DNA from: Miscanthus floridulus
Taxonomy: Eukaryota > Streptophyta > Magnoliopsida > Poales > Poaceae
NCBI RefSeq assembly: GCF_019320115.1
Contig: NC_089591.1
Span: forward strand, 60,635,907-60,699,906
DNA length: 64,000 nucleotides
Direction: 5' to 3'
The notes below the pieces were generated by a model, which worked only from the letters and a program-made list of their open reading frames with translations, was not told the DNA's origin and searched no databases. Numbering within the stretch: position 1 is the stretch's first letter; the number at the start of each line of letters is the position of its first letter. The translations under genes and the position numbers were made by a program. Positions 11,375-32,152 of this stretch are shown here, piece by piece.

Positions 11375-12545
11375 AGTGGTGTCTTGGCGGCGGCCTTCTT
11401 TACCTTATCATCAAGGGACTTTAACACCTTCATAGGAACCTTGTGTTCCTTGTGGTGTATCCCCAGCTCCTCAAACACATGGTTTAGCTGAGGCATCATA
11501 CCTCCAATGGCCCTCCGCACGAGAAATTCTTTGTTGGTGATATCACCAACAATTTCCCACGCCTCCTGTTCCACGCTAGATACAAAAATCCTCAAGAGTC
11601 TCATCCGTCGATAGAGCTATCCCAAAGTGGGGAAAAGGAACCCCATCAACCTCGCCATAAATAGGGAGATTCACCATCTCCACCTTGAACGAAGGCCTAG
11701 ATTTGCCAAGGGGCCAGCACCTTATGTCCATCATCTCCTCCACAAGGTCACGTCCATTAGAGTACCGGCAGGCCAAGGCGAAGGCCTTGTCACAAGCCTC
11801 TCTGTGAGGTGTAAGCTCATCACTAGGAGCCACCTTCATCAATGGCTTCATCTCAGTCATGACAGAGGCTAGGGGATAACGAGTAACCTTCTTTCCATCC
11901 TCATGAGTAGTGGTAATACCGAAGGTCTGAACATAAAACCAATACTTCATCCAATCCTTGCTGCCTCCATTTGTTCTTCTGACAATATGAGATTTCCAAC
12001 CTAGACTCCCCCCATTGCCTCTTTGCCATAAAGGCACAGCTACCATACTGAGCTATAAGCTCATCATTGCCTACCTTCTTAGGTTGACGCTAAAGCTCAT
12101 AGTATGCACTAAAGGTGTCTAGATCTGGCTCAGTGCCGTAGGACTTGCTGGCCCAACAAAACTTACTCAAAGTAAGGAAGCTGTTAGGGGTAAGGTGGTG
12201 AATCTAGACATCAAACTCCTCTAGCACCAAACAAAGAAACTTAACGGAGGGGAGGCAAAGGCCACAAGCAAAGTAGTCCTTAAAGACAATGGCATAGTAC
12301 TTACCAGGCGATGGGACAGTCTCGCCCTGCGGAAGCTTAGCCCAACCTTGGAGAATGCAGCCATCCTTCTTGAGTTGAAGGATCATCTTCTTAGTCCTGA
12401 GCGAAGGCCCAAAACTCTAGGTCTTCCTAGCCATGGCCTCTGCTTCCTTAGCCCTAACCAAATCACCAATTAAGGTCTCAACACCAGCCAGATCCTCCTC
12501 AAGCTCCTAGGCCTCTACAATAGCAATCATGCCTCCTCAAAGTGT
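11375..12545 (-). pseudogene. PF04195-type antisense gene (putative gypsy type transposon protein)
   Basis: Read leftwards from an ATG at about 12534. An acidic N-terminus leads to a conserved region around KYYAIVFKDYFACGL (about 12300) and HHLTPNSFLTLSKF (about 12195), then a segment WMKYWFYVQTFGITT (about 11950-11910). The C-terminal part has EEMMDIRCWPLGKSRPSF and FEELGIHH, with a Lys/Ala-rich end at 11375. I recognise the PF04195-type family ('putative gypsy type transposon'), whose function is unknown. There are several stops and at least two frame changes (about 12020 and 11600). The gene is opposite to the LTR and polypurine tract on its right, as expected for a 3'-spacer antisense gene. 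The left end is cut by the preceding LTR. Confidence 0.65.
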
Positions 12546-12995
12546 GTAAACCAACCAATAGCCCTAACACCAAGGAGGTGGGAGTAGGGACCGGAGATGG
12601 TAGCCTAATGAGGAGGAGGGCTAACAGCAGAAGCCACCTCTAAAAGAACTAGAAAGACCAAAAAAATAAGCAAAGGCAAGTCATAACTAAGCGAAGGCTA
12701 AAAGCGAAAGGAGGCTTAGAAAGATAAAGGGGCAAAAGCGATGGCTTAGGTGGGGGGGGGGCTTTAGCTACCGCCCCTTATATAGGCCGTGGGTGGGCAG
12801 TTTCAACTTCTATGCCCAATGGTCACATCCGTTCAACAACACATCAGTTCCTGAGCCACCGTAACTAAGAAGAAAGAGACACATCACAGACAACAATGGT
12901 CTAATCCGGGTGACCCAGGGGGAAAGGGGGGAGCCTCCACAACTCAATATCAACAATAAAATTGAGGGTCATGGCCCGCTTGTATCAGACCATGC
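12546..12995. other. Upstream region of antisense gene; 3' spacer
   Basis: Contains a G run (12753-12761) and, reading left, TATATAAGG near 12780, a plausible promoter of the antisense gene. No coding frame seen. Confidence 0.4.
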
Positions 12996-13600
12996 CCTCA
13001 AGGGGGAATATTGGGACATAGACATATGAGTAGTGGAGGCTCCTACATAACATCAACTGCTTACATGTGTGATGAAGCGTAGGTGTACCAGGAGGGGCCT
13101 TCGCGTCTGACTACTGGCAAGGCAGAGGCCCAAGCACAGCTCCGAAGATATTCAGAAGAGTTTCTTGGTGGAGGTCATAGAGCGAAGGCAGAGGCTTCGG
13201 CGGCTTGGGCGGAGGCCAGTGTGATCCCTACCCAAGAGAAGGGAGTTCTTGCATCCCCGTGGCCTAGAGTCGAAGATAGGCCTCCCATGGGCCTATGGCT
13301 AAGGCCCAAGAAGCAAAGGCGGTGTAGGAGGAAAAGCCCCTAAAGATTTGTACTGGTCTAAGGATATTCTAGGAATGTACCATAGCTGTCATAGGACAAA
13401 TTTGTATAATGGAACAGTAGCGAACAGTACCCTATATAAGAGAGAGCCACATGCTATGTAGGGGAGGTGGGTGAAACCATTTATGAAACCCTGATTGAGC
13501 CTAGACCCACTTGTAACCTTCCTTACCTTCGCTTGGAGCACCTGGCTAGGCGGAGGCCACATCATGTCCCACCTGCTGTAAACCTAGTTTTCCAACAATA
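12996..13600 (+). mobile_element. Polypurine tract and gypsy LTR
   Basis: CTCAAGGGGGAATA (about 12997-13010) precedes an LTR that starts near TATTGGGACATAG and ends near CCAACAATA. It has a TATA-like CCTATATAAG at about 13431. The ends form an imperfect inverted repeat (TATTGGGA / TCCAACAATA). This is taken as the 3' LTR of the element carrying the antisense gene to its left. The precise ends are uncertain. Confidence 0.5.
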
Positions 13601-13757
13601 CTGACGCAGTGGTGCGACCTAGGAGTTGGCCTTGCATCTTCGTGGTTGCTTGTATGAGCCCTTTCCACTATCCAGGAAGAGCGCAGTCTAGTACTTCGAC
13701 ATTAGACGCAATCAGATTATCTTTGAAGATGTTGTCAAAGGCCTGTAGCTCCACCGC
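13601..13757 (-). pseudogene. C-terminal piece of LINE-ORF1-like gene
   Basis: The minus strand reads VELQAFDNIFKDNLIASNVEVLDCALPG with a following TAG, the kind of C-terminal segment seen in grass LINE-like zinc-knuckle proteins. It continues the minus-strand gene at 18131-20100 across the copia insertion. Its left end is lost at the LTR. Confidence 0.5.
13753..13757 (+). repeat. Left target duplication of copia element (ACCGC)
   Basis: Five bases before the LTR start at 13758. The partner at 18131-18135 is ACCGT, with one difference. Confidence 0.7.
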
Positions 13758-13820
13758 TGAAAGCTCTAGTTTGGTTTTGGTTAATTGATGAAACCCTAAG
13801 TGCTAACCTAGTTTATCAAG
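13758..13820 (+). mobile_element. 5' LTR stub of copia element
   Basis: The first 63 bases match the start of the LTRs at 16148 and 58985 almost exactly (TGAAAGCT...GTTTATCAA). The junction to RT has a short shared AAG, suggesting microhomology or template switching. Confidence 0.85.
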
Positions 13821-15038
13821 TTATACCAAATGGATGTGAAGAGTGCATTTCTCAATAGGTACATCAATGAGCTTATGTATGTTGAGCAACCTCTAGTTTT
13901 GAAGATGAGAAGAAACCTAACTATGTTTACAAGTTAAGAAAGGCTTTGTATGGATTAAAACAAGCACCTAGAGCATGGTATGAGAGATTGAGAGATTTTC
14001 TACTCTCTAAGGGATTCAAGATGGGAAAAGTTGACACCACTCTCTTCACCAAGAAGCTTGGAAATGACTTGTTTGTAATGCAAATCTATGTTATTGATAT
14101 CATATTTGGGTCAACAAATTAAGATTTTTATGAGGAGTTTGGCAAGATGATGGCAAGTGAGTTTGAGATATCTATGATTGGAGAGCTTAGTTACTTCCTT
14201 GATCTTCAAATCAAGCAAATAAAGAATGGCACATTTGTGAGTCAAGGCAAGTATATCAAGGACATGCTTAAGAAGTTTGGAATGGATGATAGTAAAGCTA
14301 TTAGTACACCAATGGGGACAAGCGGAAGCTTGGATAGTGATGCTAGTGGCAACATGGTGGATCAAAAGATATATCGGTCTATGATTGGAAGCCTACTCAA
14401 TATGATCACATCAAGGCCAGATGTGATGTTTAGTATATGCATGTGTGCTAGATTCCAAGCCTCACCAAGAGAAAATCATTTGAAAGCAACAAAGAGAATA
14501 TTGAGGTACTTGAAGCATATAAAATATTGGATTATGGTATCCCAAAAGAGCAAGATTTGAGTTGATTGGATATTCGGACTCCGATTATGCGGGATGCAAA
14601 GTTGAGAGAAAGAGCACATCGGGCACATGTCAACTATTGGGAAGATCACTTGTGTCCTGATCATCAAAGAAGCAAAACAGTGTAGCACTTTCAATCGCCG
14701 AAGCGGAGTACATTTCGGCCGATAGTTGTTGTGCTCAATTACTTTGGATGAAGGCTACTTTGAGTGACTTTAGAATTAAATTCAAGCAAGTGCCATTGCT
14801 ATGTGACAATGAAAGTGCCGTAAAGCTCACCAACAACCCGGTTCAATATTCAAGAACAAAGCATATTGATGTCCGCCATCATTTCATAAGAAATCATCAA
14901 CAAAAAGGGGACATTTACATTGAGAGTGTGGGCACCGAAGATCAACTTGCTGATATCTTCACCAAACCACTTGATGAAAAGAGGTTTTACAAGCTAAGAA
15001 ATGAATTGAACATACTTGACTTCTCCAATATGTATTGA
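13818..15038 (+). pseudogene. Copia reverse transcriptase and RNase H (pol 3' part)
   Basis: RT begins at MDVKSAFLN (13830) and continues through YKLRKALYGLKQAPRAWYERL, GELSYFLDLQIKQ, the TPMGTSGSLDSD segment and RPDVMFSICMCARFQASP. RNase H follows with the AEAEYISA, CDNESAVKL and TKHIDVRHHFIR motifs (14690-14890) and ends LDFSNMY-stop at 15038. The RT active box, normally YVDD, reads YVID here (14087-14098), so a catalytic aspartate is lost. Defects: a 1-base loss near 13893, TAA at 14120-14122, a frameshift near 14535 and TGA for tryptophan near 14659. The enzyme would copy element RNA into DNA; this copy cannot. Confidence 0.9.
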
Positions 15039-16147
15039 TGCACCCCCACTTATATGACATGCCTCTCCTTCGAGCAATCCAAGGTAAAAGTTAATTGGCA
15101 TGGCATACATCCTTGCTAAGGATATATTTAGTGCATCTAGATATATTTCATATTTGAATAGGCTCATTCATGAAAATCAAATGAATTTGATGCTTATATG
15201 GTACCACTATTGCTTGTATGCTTGAAATGATCTAGTGGTAGCATATGACATGTTTGTGGTCTTGTAAACCTAGTCTTTGATCTAGAAAGTAAGCTATAAG
15301 TGTTTAACTCAACATGGTATAAGATAACCCTTATTTAGAGGTATGAAGAAGCTTGTCCTTGGATCAAACCGAGTTAAATATCTTTTGCAAGTAGTCTAGA
15401 TTGAACCAAATTAGGAAAATGATCCTCATTTCATATGGTTTCACCCCAACCTTTCTATAATTTGAGCTCACCTTTTGTGCTAATTGTTGACAAAGAGGGA
15501 GAGAAAATTCACAAAGATAGTAAGATAGGAGAAGCAAACAAATGAAATGACATTGTAAAGAGAAAAATAAAAAATGCACACAAGTAGGGGGAGCAAGCTC
15601 ATAAACTTATATGTTGCATTTTGATGTGCATTTCATATATTTGCTTGCATAGCACAAGTTCTAAATTTCAATATCCATGCTTGTGTGGTGTATGCTAGTT
15701 ATATGCTTGAATGGTGGAATGAAAAACTAGCATGCATAGGCTAAAGTAACTAGACTTATGTTTATTTTATGGAAACTAGACCCTTGCTTGTAATGTTGAT
15801 CTCATGAGGTATTCTAGTTTTTGTGTATATATAGTTACTAATGATGCTAAGGATGGTATATTAGTGCACTCCGATTGGTATCACGCTTTCAAAGGTCTAT
15901 CTCTTATACCTTAGCATCATACGGTAGAAATTATCTCCTATATTTTCTATCTAAGCATATGTGCAAGCTACAATCCAAACTCTTAGCACATATATAGGGG
16001 GAGCAATTGCTACCATTTGTGATTCATGAAACTTGTCCATATCCTTTACATATGGTAAATATGCTTAGGCAAGCAACATGGATTCAATTAAATTTCAATT
16101 TATATCTTTCTGAAAGAGTTGTCATCAATTACCATAAAGGGAGAGAT
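15039..16147 (+). other. Copia 3' untranslated spacer and polypurine tract
   Basis: AT-rich noncoding sequence with two GGGGGAGCAA(T/G) words (15587 and 15997). It ends AAAGGGAGAGAT at about 16136-16147, the polypurine tract immediately before the 3' LTR. Confidence 0.7.
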
Positions 16148-18130
16148 TGAAAGCTTTAGTTTGGTTTGGTTAATTGATGAAACTCTAAGTGCTAACCTAG
16201 TTTATCAAAGTAATTATGAGATAGGTAGCACTACTCCAAGTGATGAAGCAATGGCGAAGATCATGACGATGGTGATGGCATGGTGATGATCAAATGCTTG
16301 AACTTGGAAAAAAAGAGAAAAACAAAAGGCTCAAGGTAAAGGTATACATAGTAGGAGCCATTTTGTTTCCATGATCAAGACACTTAGCGAGTGTGATCAC
16401 AATTTGGTTAGATAGCCATACTATTAAGAGGGGTGAAACTCATATTAAAATGCGGTTATCAAAGTGCCACTAGATGCTCTAACTCATTGCGTATGCATTT
16501 AGGATCTAGTGGAGTGCCAACACCCTTGAAAATGCTTATGAAAATATGCTAACACATGTGCACAAGGTGATACACTTAGTGGTTGGCATATTTGAGCAAG
16601 GGTTAGAAACTTCACCGATGGAGTGTCCACCCGTAGAGTGCGGACAGTCCGACTGTGCCACCGGCACCCTATATAGAAAAGACAAGGGTTCACAGAGTGA
16701 CCGGACGCTAGTGGAGCAGTGACCGGATGCTAGGTTCAGAGTCTGGTCAGTAGCAGTAGTAAGCACGCGTCTCAGTCTTGTGACTGGATGCTAGCGCGAA
16801 GAGTGACCGGACGCTGGCTGGGTGTGTTTGGTCAGTGCTGACATATGCTAACATGAGGTGCACAGAGGAAACATTGAATGACCAGACATCGTGTGTGTCT
16901 AGGTCGAGCATGACCGGGCGCGTCCGGTCATGAAACTTCACGTTTGGAAACCTTACTAAAAACGATCGGACGCTGGGGTCCTGCGTCCGGTCACTTTCTA
17001 ACTGACACGTTCGGTCATCACTTGACCGTTGAGATTGGGCGATCGGCGTTTGAAGCCGATGACACGTGGCAAGCATCAAGCGACCAAACGCTGGGGTCCT
17101 ACGTCTGGTCAAACTGACCGGAGCATCCGGTTACCCCCAAACCACCAGTGTTGTGCCCAGTGTAGGGGTACAACGGCTCTATTTCGTAGAGGCTTCTATT
17201 TAAGCCCCATGGCCAACTCAAGCTCACTCTCTTGGCCATTTATATTGACATAGCAACCTTGTGAGCTTAGCCAAAGCCCTTCCACTTATCTCCATCATTG
17301 TTTCATCATCATTGTGAGATTGGGAGAGAATCCAAGCGCATTGCTTGAGTGATTGCATCTAGTGGCACTTGGCATTCGTGTTTCACTACGGGATTCACTT
17401 GTTACTCTTAGTGGTTGCCGCCACCTAGATGGCTTGGAGCAGCTAGGATCGTTGAGCGGAGGTTGGTGATTGTCTTCCGGCTTCGATCGTGGTGATTGTG
17501 AGGGGTCTTGTGCCTTCCCCGACGGAGAGCCGAAATGTAACTCTAGTGGATTGCTCATGTCATTGAGTTACCTCACTAGTGGGTAGGTTTTTGCGGTGTC
17601 CAATTGTGTGGATGAGGTTCATGCAACACCTCTTAGCTGCCAAACCACCAAGTGCTGGTCGACACAACGGGGACTAGCATGCTGGCATGCACGTGAACCT
17701 CGAGAGAAAAATTGGTTGTCTCTTGTCCTTTGGTATTCTCCTGGTGTTTAATTTAGTATTCATCTTATGATTGGTTCACTCCTCTACATGGTGGTATAAT
17801 CACCCTACTCACTCATTTATATTCTTACAAACTAGTTGTGGCAAGCTCTTTAGTGTAATTAGAATTGAGAGCTTGCTTTATTATTTTAAGTTCATCTAGT
17901 GGAGCTCTTTAGAGTAGCAAGATTGAGAGCTCTTAGTGAGTAGTAACATTATAAGTTGTGTGCCTAGTAATCATTGCAACTAGAATTGTTGGATAGGTGG
18001 CTTGCAACCTTTGTAGAGCTAGAAGCAAGTTTGTATTTCGCTATTTGTTATACTAATCAAATTGCTCTAGTTGACTTGTAGATTTGTAAATATGCTATTC
18101 ACCCCCCTCTAGCTATATTAGGACCTTTCA
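16148..18130 (+). mobile_element. Copia 3' LTR, 1983 bp
   Basis: TGAAAG...CTTTCA termini. The U3 part (16640-17130) carries a cluster of TGACCGGACGC / GCGTCCGGTCA words, several arranged as inverted pairs. TCTATTTAAGCCCC (about 17196) is a likely TATA region. It matches the LTR at 58985-60797 along most of its length. Confidence 0.85.
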
Positions 18131-18135
18131 ACCGT
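18131..18135 (+). repeat. Right target duplication of copia element (ACCGT)
   Basis: Follows CTTTCA at 18130; partner of 13753-13757 with one mismatch. Confidence 0.7.
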
Positions 18136-20100
18136 GGATGGCGCTGATGGACCCTTAGTATAGCCCATATGCTACATGATCAACATCTCACCTCGCTTGG
18201 AAGTAGGTACTCAAGAGAGGCTCTAATCCGCTCCTGCAACAGCAGTACTAGGCTTTGCAGGCGGCTACTTGGGCAACTCTCAAATCAATGAGGAGTCCCT
18301 CTCATGCATCACTTTGTTGATCAAGCTACCGAGGCGATGTCTGGCAGAGTTGTCGTTGTCCACCATCTAGTGGGTCTCCAATAGTGGTGGACTGGGAGGG
18401 CCACCATCCACCATGAGCTCGACCGGTCCAAAGTTGGTGGGTAGCTATGCTCCGTGTGTGCCTTCATCGAGTTCACTACCCACTGAATGGGGCATAGGGG
18501 TGGTGTCCGTAGCAGCATAGGAGACCACCGCTGCTAGGTCCTCATCCTCTAGCTAGGGGGGCCACCACCACTAGGACTTCATCCTATAGCTAGGGGGCCG
18601 TCCGAAGGTGACAATAGACACTCAAGAGAAGGCCACATGACGATCCGACTACCGGTGAGCGAGTCTATGAACTCCTCTAACATCGAGTCCTCTATGATGT
18701 TGCGATCATGCATGGCGTCCAGGTATGGCATCAACATCAACAAGTCAAGCTCGACAATGCCCGTCTACTGGTTAGCTCACCGTGCCTAGCCTAAGCTCTA
18801 GCAATAACTGAGGTGAAGGCTGGATGGTGTCTGGGTGGCCCCTACTGACCGCTTGTGATGCCTCCATCGTTGGTGCCAGCGACCACCTATGGCAAGAGCG
18901 GCGCTATCCATTTGGACCCCACCTAGAGTCTCACAAACCATAGTGGTCCACTACCCCAATAGAGCAGGCATTGTGGGTGCCACGAAGAGGGCGTTGTGGC
19001 TGGTGACCCATGGCACTTGCATCGCCTGAGCTCCTAAAGCCCGCGTGCCTTGGCTGCTTCCAGTCATGCACAATGGGTCAAAATCCCCTACACTGCAGAC
19101 ATTGTTGGGGCAACATGTAGGTTGCCACCCGATGCGCTGGACGAGAGGCAATTGAGGCACTTGCCATGAAGATCTGCCGGGATGTGCCTCGGTGGTTAAT
19201 GACTTCGTTGGCTAGCTAGGTACTATCCCCTCACCTCCACTTGTTGTCCCTCATGGCAAGACCTTGCGCCAGCCATCCATGTCTGGGCAGAGATGCGAAT
19301 GGGATTACCGGTAGATACCCATGGGCCAAGCCTCTGGTGGACCGGCAAGCGCCGTGTGCCATCGCTCGCGACCCGAGAGGCTTCACCACCCACGTCCTTA
19401 TCATGGACAAGTAGCCCGTGGAGGAGCTATTGGTCATGCTCAAAGATGCTTGTGAAGCCTGCGCCGCCTCTTGGCTTCAACGATAGTGCCCCGACCATCG
19501 AGCTCCACGCCGTTGGCGCCATGCGTGTCCCCGATGACCATGTATGGCTGTGGCGATGCAGTTACCAGCTTCGTCGGTCGGCGAACAACATCCAAGTAGG
19601 TTGTGGTGTGGTCATCGTCGGACTCCTCGCTGTCGTCATCCGCCCACCGACGGTGCTTCGTGCGCTCGCCCAAAGGGTAGAAGGGAGTCACAGCCGATGA
19701 GAGCGAGCTACTAGAGGCAGCGGCTGCGGTGGTGGGGCCCAACATCGGCGGCGGTGGGGACGAGGATTCAGGCCATCGTCGCAATCGGGTCGAGTGCCGC
19801 TGACTGGCTACGTGCTGAGGGCCCGGGCATCAAGGTGCTTGGGGTAGCCCCCGCCATCGCTTAAGCATGCTTAGCAGACCCAGTCGCCTGGATGCATAGA
19901 ACTGGCCCACCGCCACTACCAGGGCACGAGCTTAGTGGGGGCTGGTGCCGTCGAAGCCACTCGGCGATAGGGACGACGAGGGGGCCATCAGATCTGTCAG
20001 CATCGACGGCTAGCGGGGCACTGCTGTTGCGAGAAGGCACGGGCCCAGTGGGTGATGCCATTGGGCGAGCGTCATGGTCATCAGCGCTCGTAACTATGCC
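18131..20100 (-). pseudogene. LINE-ORF1-like zinc-knuckle protein, degenerate
   Basis: The minus strand encodes a Pro/Ser/Ala-rich N-terminus, then an acidic segment RRWADDDSEESDDDHTTT (about 19640). Further left it has a zinc-knuckle remnant starting HGKCLNCLSS (about 19165), followed by Cys-containing words. Grass LINE-like elements ('retrotransposon protein, unclassified') have this order: a disordered head, an acidic segment, then CCHC knuckles. The frame changes and stops repeatedly. The gene is split at 18130 by the copia element and resumes at 13757. It would bind element RNA; no reverse transcriptase is seen here. The start at about 20100 is a guess. Confidence 0.5.
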
Positions 20101-20205
20101 CTATAGAGGCGCACTGGAGGAAGGGAGGAGAGGTGGGGACCGACAGCGGCGGACCAGGCGGATGGCGATTGTGGCAGTGGGGATTTAGTGGCGGCGTTGG
20201 ATATG

Positions 20206-20742
20206 GTGGTGGCTAAGGCTGGACGAAAAACTCGAAGCTCGTTAGCTCGCTCAGGTTTGTGGCTGGCTCGACTCGACTCGGCTCGGCTCGGCTCGGCTCG
20301 TTATGATAACGAGCCGAGCCGAGCCAAGATTTTAGCTCGTCAGCTATAAGGAGCCTACTCGAGCCAGCTTAGCGAGCCGTTCGCGAGCTAAACGAGCCAA
20401 GCTTCTAGAAAAAAGTATCAAAACTTATATTAGTTTTTATATTACTTCATGTCTTGCACTTTACAATTGACTGGTAACTGGTCTAGACCCTATAAATTGA
20501 CTAGTAACTGGTCTAGATGCATTTCTTTTATATTATTATTATTCTCAAACTTTAGATAAATGCAAATATTATATTTTGTGTATTTTTTATACCTGGGCTC
20601 GCGAGCTTAATTAGCCAGCTCGAGCTTTTAACGAGCCGAGCTGAGCTGCCTCTCTAGGCTTGTTAGGATAACGAGCCGAGCCAAGCTAGCTCGTTATCTT
20701 AACGAGCCTGAGCCAAGCTCGTTATCCAACCTTAGTGGTGGC
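20206..20742. mobile_element. hAT-type MITE with perfect 8-bp target duplication
   Basis: The element proper is 20214-20734 (521 bp). The 8-bp duplication GTGGTGGC is at 20206-20213 and 20735-20742. The terminal inverted repeats begin TAAGGCTGGA on the left and, reversed, TAAGGTTGGA on the right. Sub-terminal regions are packed with GAGCC/GGCTC words, and 20279-20325 is a long palindrome (CTCGGCTCGGCTCG around TTATGATAA). No transposase is present, so it is non-autonomous. An 8-bp duplication is the hAT signature. Confidence 0.85.
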
Positions 20743-21310
20743 ACATCTTGAGGAGGCCGTGCTTGTGATGGTGCCTAGATTCAGGGTTGAGGAGGGCTCA
20801 CGGAGGTGAAGGGAGGTGGAGTGGGCCACCGACAAGGGGAGGAGGGTGGCCGCCAGAGGCCTAGGGTTGGAGCCGCATCCGTCTCAGCTCCTCGCACACG
20901 TCTCATACGATCCATATGTATAGTGGGCCCTCAACTTCGTTCAGTCCGACGACCGAGCTTAGATAGCACCAAACTTATTCCACAAACCCACAGGGGAAAG
21001 GGTGGTAGGAGCCCGTGGGGCGCCAACGCCTCAACACATTTGAAGTAACATAGTTGCACAAAAAAAATCAATACACACTAACAATTTTTTCAAGTCTCAA
21101 CATCAATTTTCTCTCTATTCACGTGCCAACAATTCATAGAATACATGGTTTTAGTGATTGCAGAAGAATGGGAAAAAATAAACGAATTTGATATCTAAAA
21201 TTCTAAAGTACTTATCCCAGAACGATACTTTATATCCCTGTATGCTTATGCTGAAATATTGTGAGAGAAAAATACTATTTCATGGTTGAAAAGCAAATCG
21301 AGAGACAATT
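20743..21310. other. Intergenic sequence, no gene seen
   Basis: The left part (20743-21050) is GC-rich and may be the head of the minus-strand LINE-like gene. The right part is AT-rich. I see no conserved frame or repeat ends. Confidence 0.4.
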
Positions 21311-21650
21311 GAGGTTTTGTTTAGATCTAGCGTGTAAAGTTTTGGATGCCACATCGAATGTTATATGTGGTGTCGCAAGGGGTGTTCAGATACTAATAAA
21401 AAAATAAATTACAGAATCCGCCAGTAAACCACGAGACTAATTTATTAAGCCTAATTAATCCGGCATTAGCACATATATACTGTAGCACTTTATTGTCAAA
21501 TTATGGACTAATTAGGCTTAAATGATTCGTCTTGTAAATTAGTCGTAAACTATGTAATTAATTATTTTTTAGTCTATATTTAATACTTTATGTATTTGTT
21601 TAAATATTCGATGTGACATGGTATAAAGTTTTAGTGTGAAACGAGGTCTG
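21311..21650. mobile_element. MITE upstream of helicase gene
   Basis: The left end GAGGTTTTGTTTAGATC...CACATCGAATGTT and the right end (reversed) ACCTCGTTTCACACT...CACATCGAATATT form long imperfect terminal inverted repeats. The middle carries the GAGACTAATTTATTAAGCCTAATTA and TTAATTAGGCTTAA words typical of a common grass MITE. It lies about 400 bases from the helicase start codon. The exact class and target duplication are not clear. Confidence 0.7.
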
Positions 21651-22054
21651 AATTGGGAATTAATCAACAGTTATGTATTTTAGCCTAACAGTGTTTTTCT
21701 TGCCACGGCAATTCCTGGCCGAACAGTATTTTTCAGAAAAAAACCGTACGTGCAGAGGAAGAAGGGCCATTTTGTAATTCCAACTCTGTCGTCCCAAGTT
21801 CGCCGTTGCCCTAGCCCGTCGTCTAGCTCAAGTTCGTCGCGAGTCGGCGACGGCGCGACGCTTCCTCCGAATCCTCCCACTGGCCCTTCCCTACCCACGA
21901 ATTCGCCAAAACAGGGAAACACCACGGAAACAGCCCCAGAATTTTTTTCCCAATTCGAGCATCCAACACCTGATTCCTCCTGCCGAGTCGTCGTCCTCGG
22001 GTCGGATCTACCCGCTGGCCTGATTTCTCCTCGATTTGAGCGCTTCTCGCTGCG
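21651..22054 (+). promoter_or_regulatory. Probable promoter end and 5' UTR of the helicase gene
   Basis: Base content changes from AT-rich to CT-rich (about 21780-22054), as in grass 5' leaders. The start codon ATG at 22055 has a G at +4 and follows CTGCG. I see no certain TATA box. Transcription start is not determinable. Confidence 0.45.
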
Positions 22055-32054
<10,000 letters not shown>

Positions 32055-32127
32055 TGATATGAGAGAGTGATCTTGTAGCCACTCTCTTGAAGGAATAAGA
32101 CAACTTGTGTAAATACCGGCTCACCAG
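32055..32127 (+). other. Helicase 3' UTR, first part
   Basis: Follows the TAG. A good donor CACCAG|GTATG at 32127/32128 suggests that the 3' UTR is spliced. Confidence 0.5.
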
Positions 32128-32152
32128 GTATGAACGTTACATTTTTAGTCTT

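Larger units (their letters stand above)
13758..18130 (+). mobile_element. Sirevirus-like copia element, internally deleted
   Basis: The element runs from TGAAAGCTCTAG at 13758 to GGACCTTTCA at 18130 and is flanked by ACCGC/ACCGT. Only the first 63 bases of the 5' LTR remain (13758-13820). They are fused to the middle of reverse transcriptase, so the rest of the 5' LTR, gag, protease, integrase and the start of RT are gone. The 3' LTR (16148-18130) is full length. The same family occurs at 58985-64000. The Sirevirus assignment rests on gag/pol wording recalled for Opie/Ji-type elements. Confidence 0.85.

Noticed and set aside
13083..13343. 86-residue + strand frame in the LTR
   Set aside because: Lies in the LTR and has no recognisable domain.
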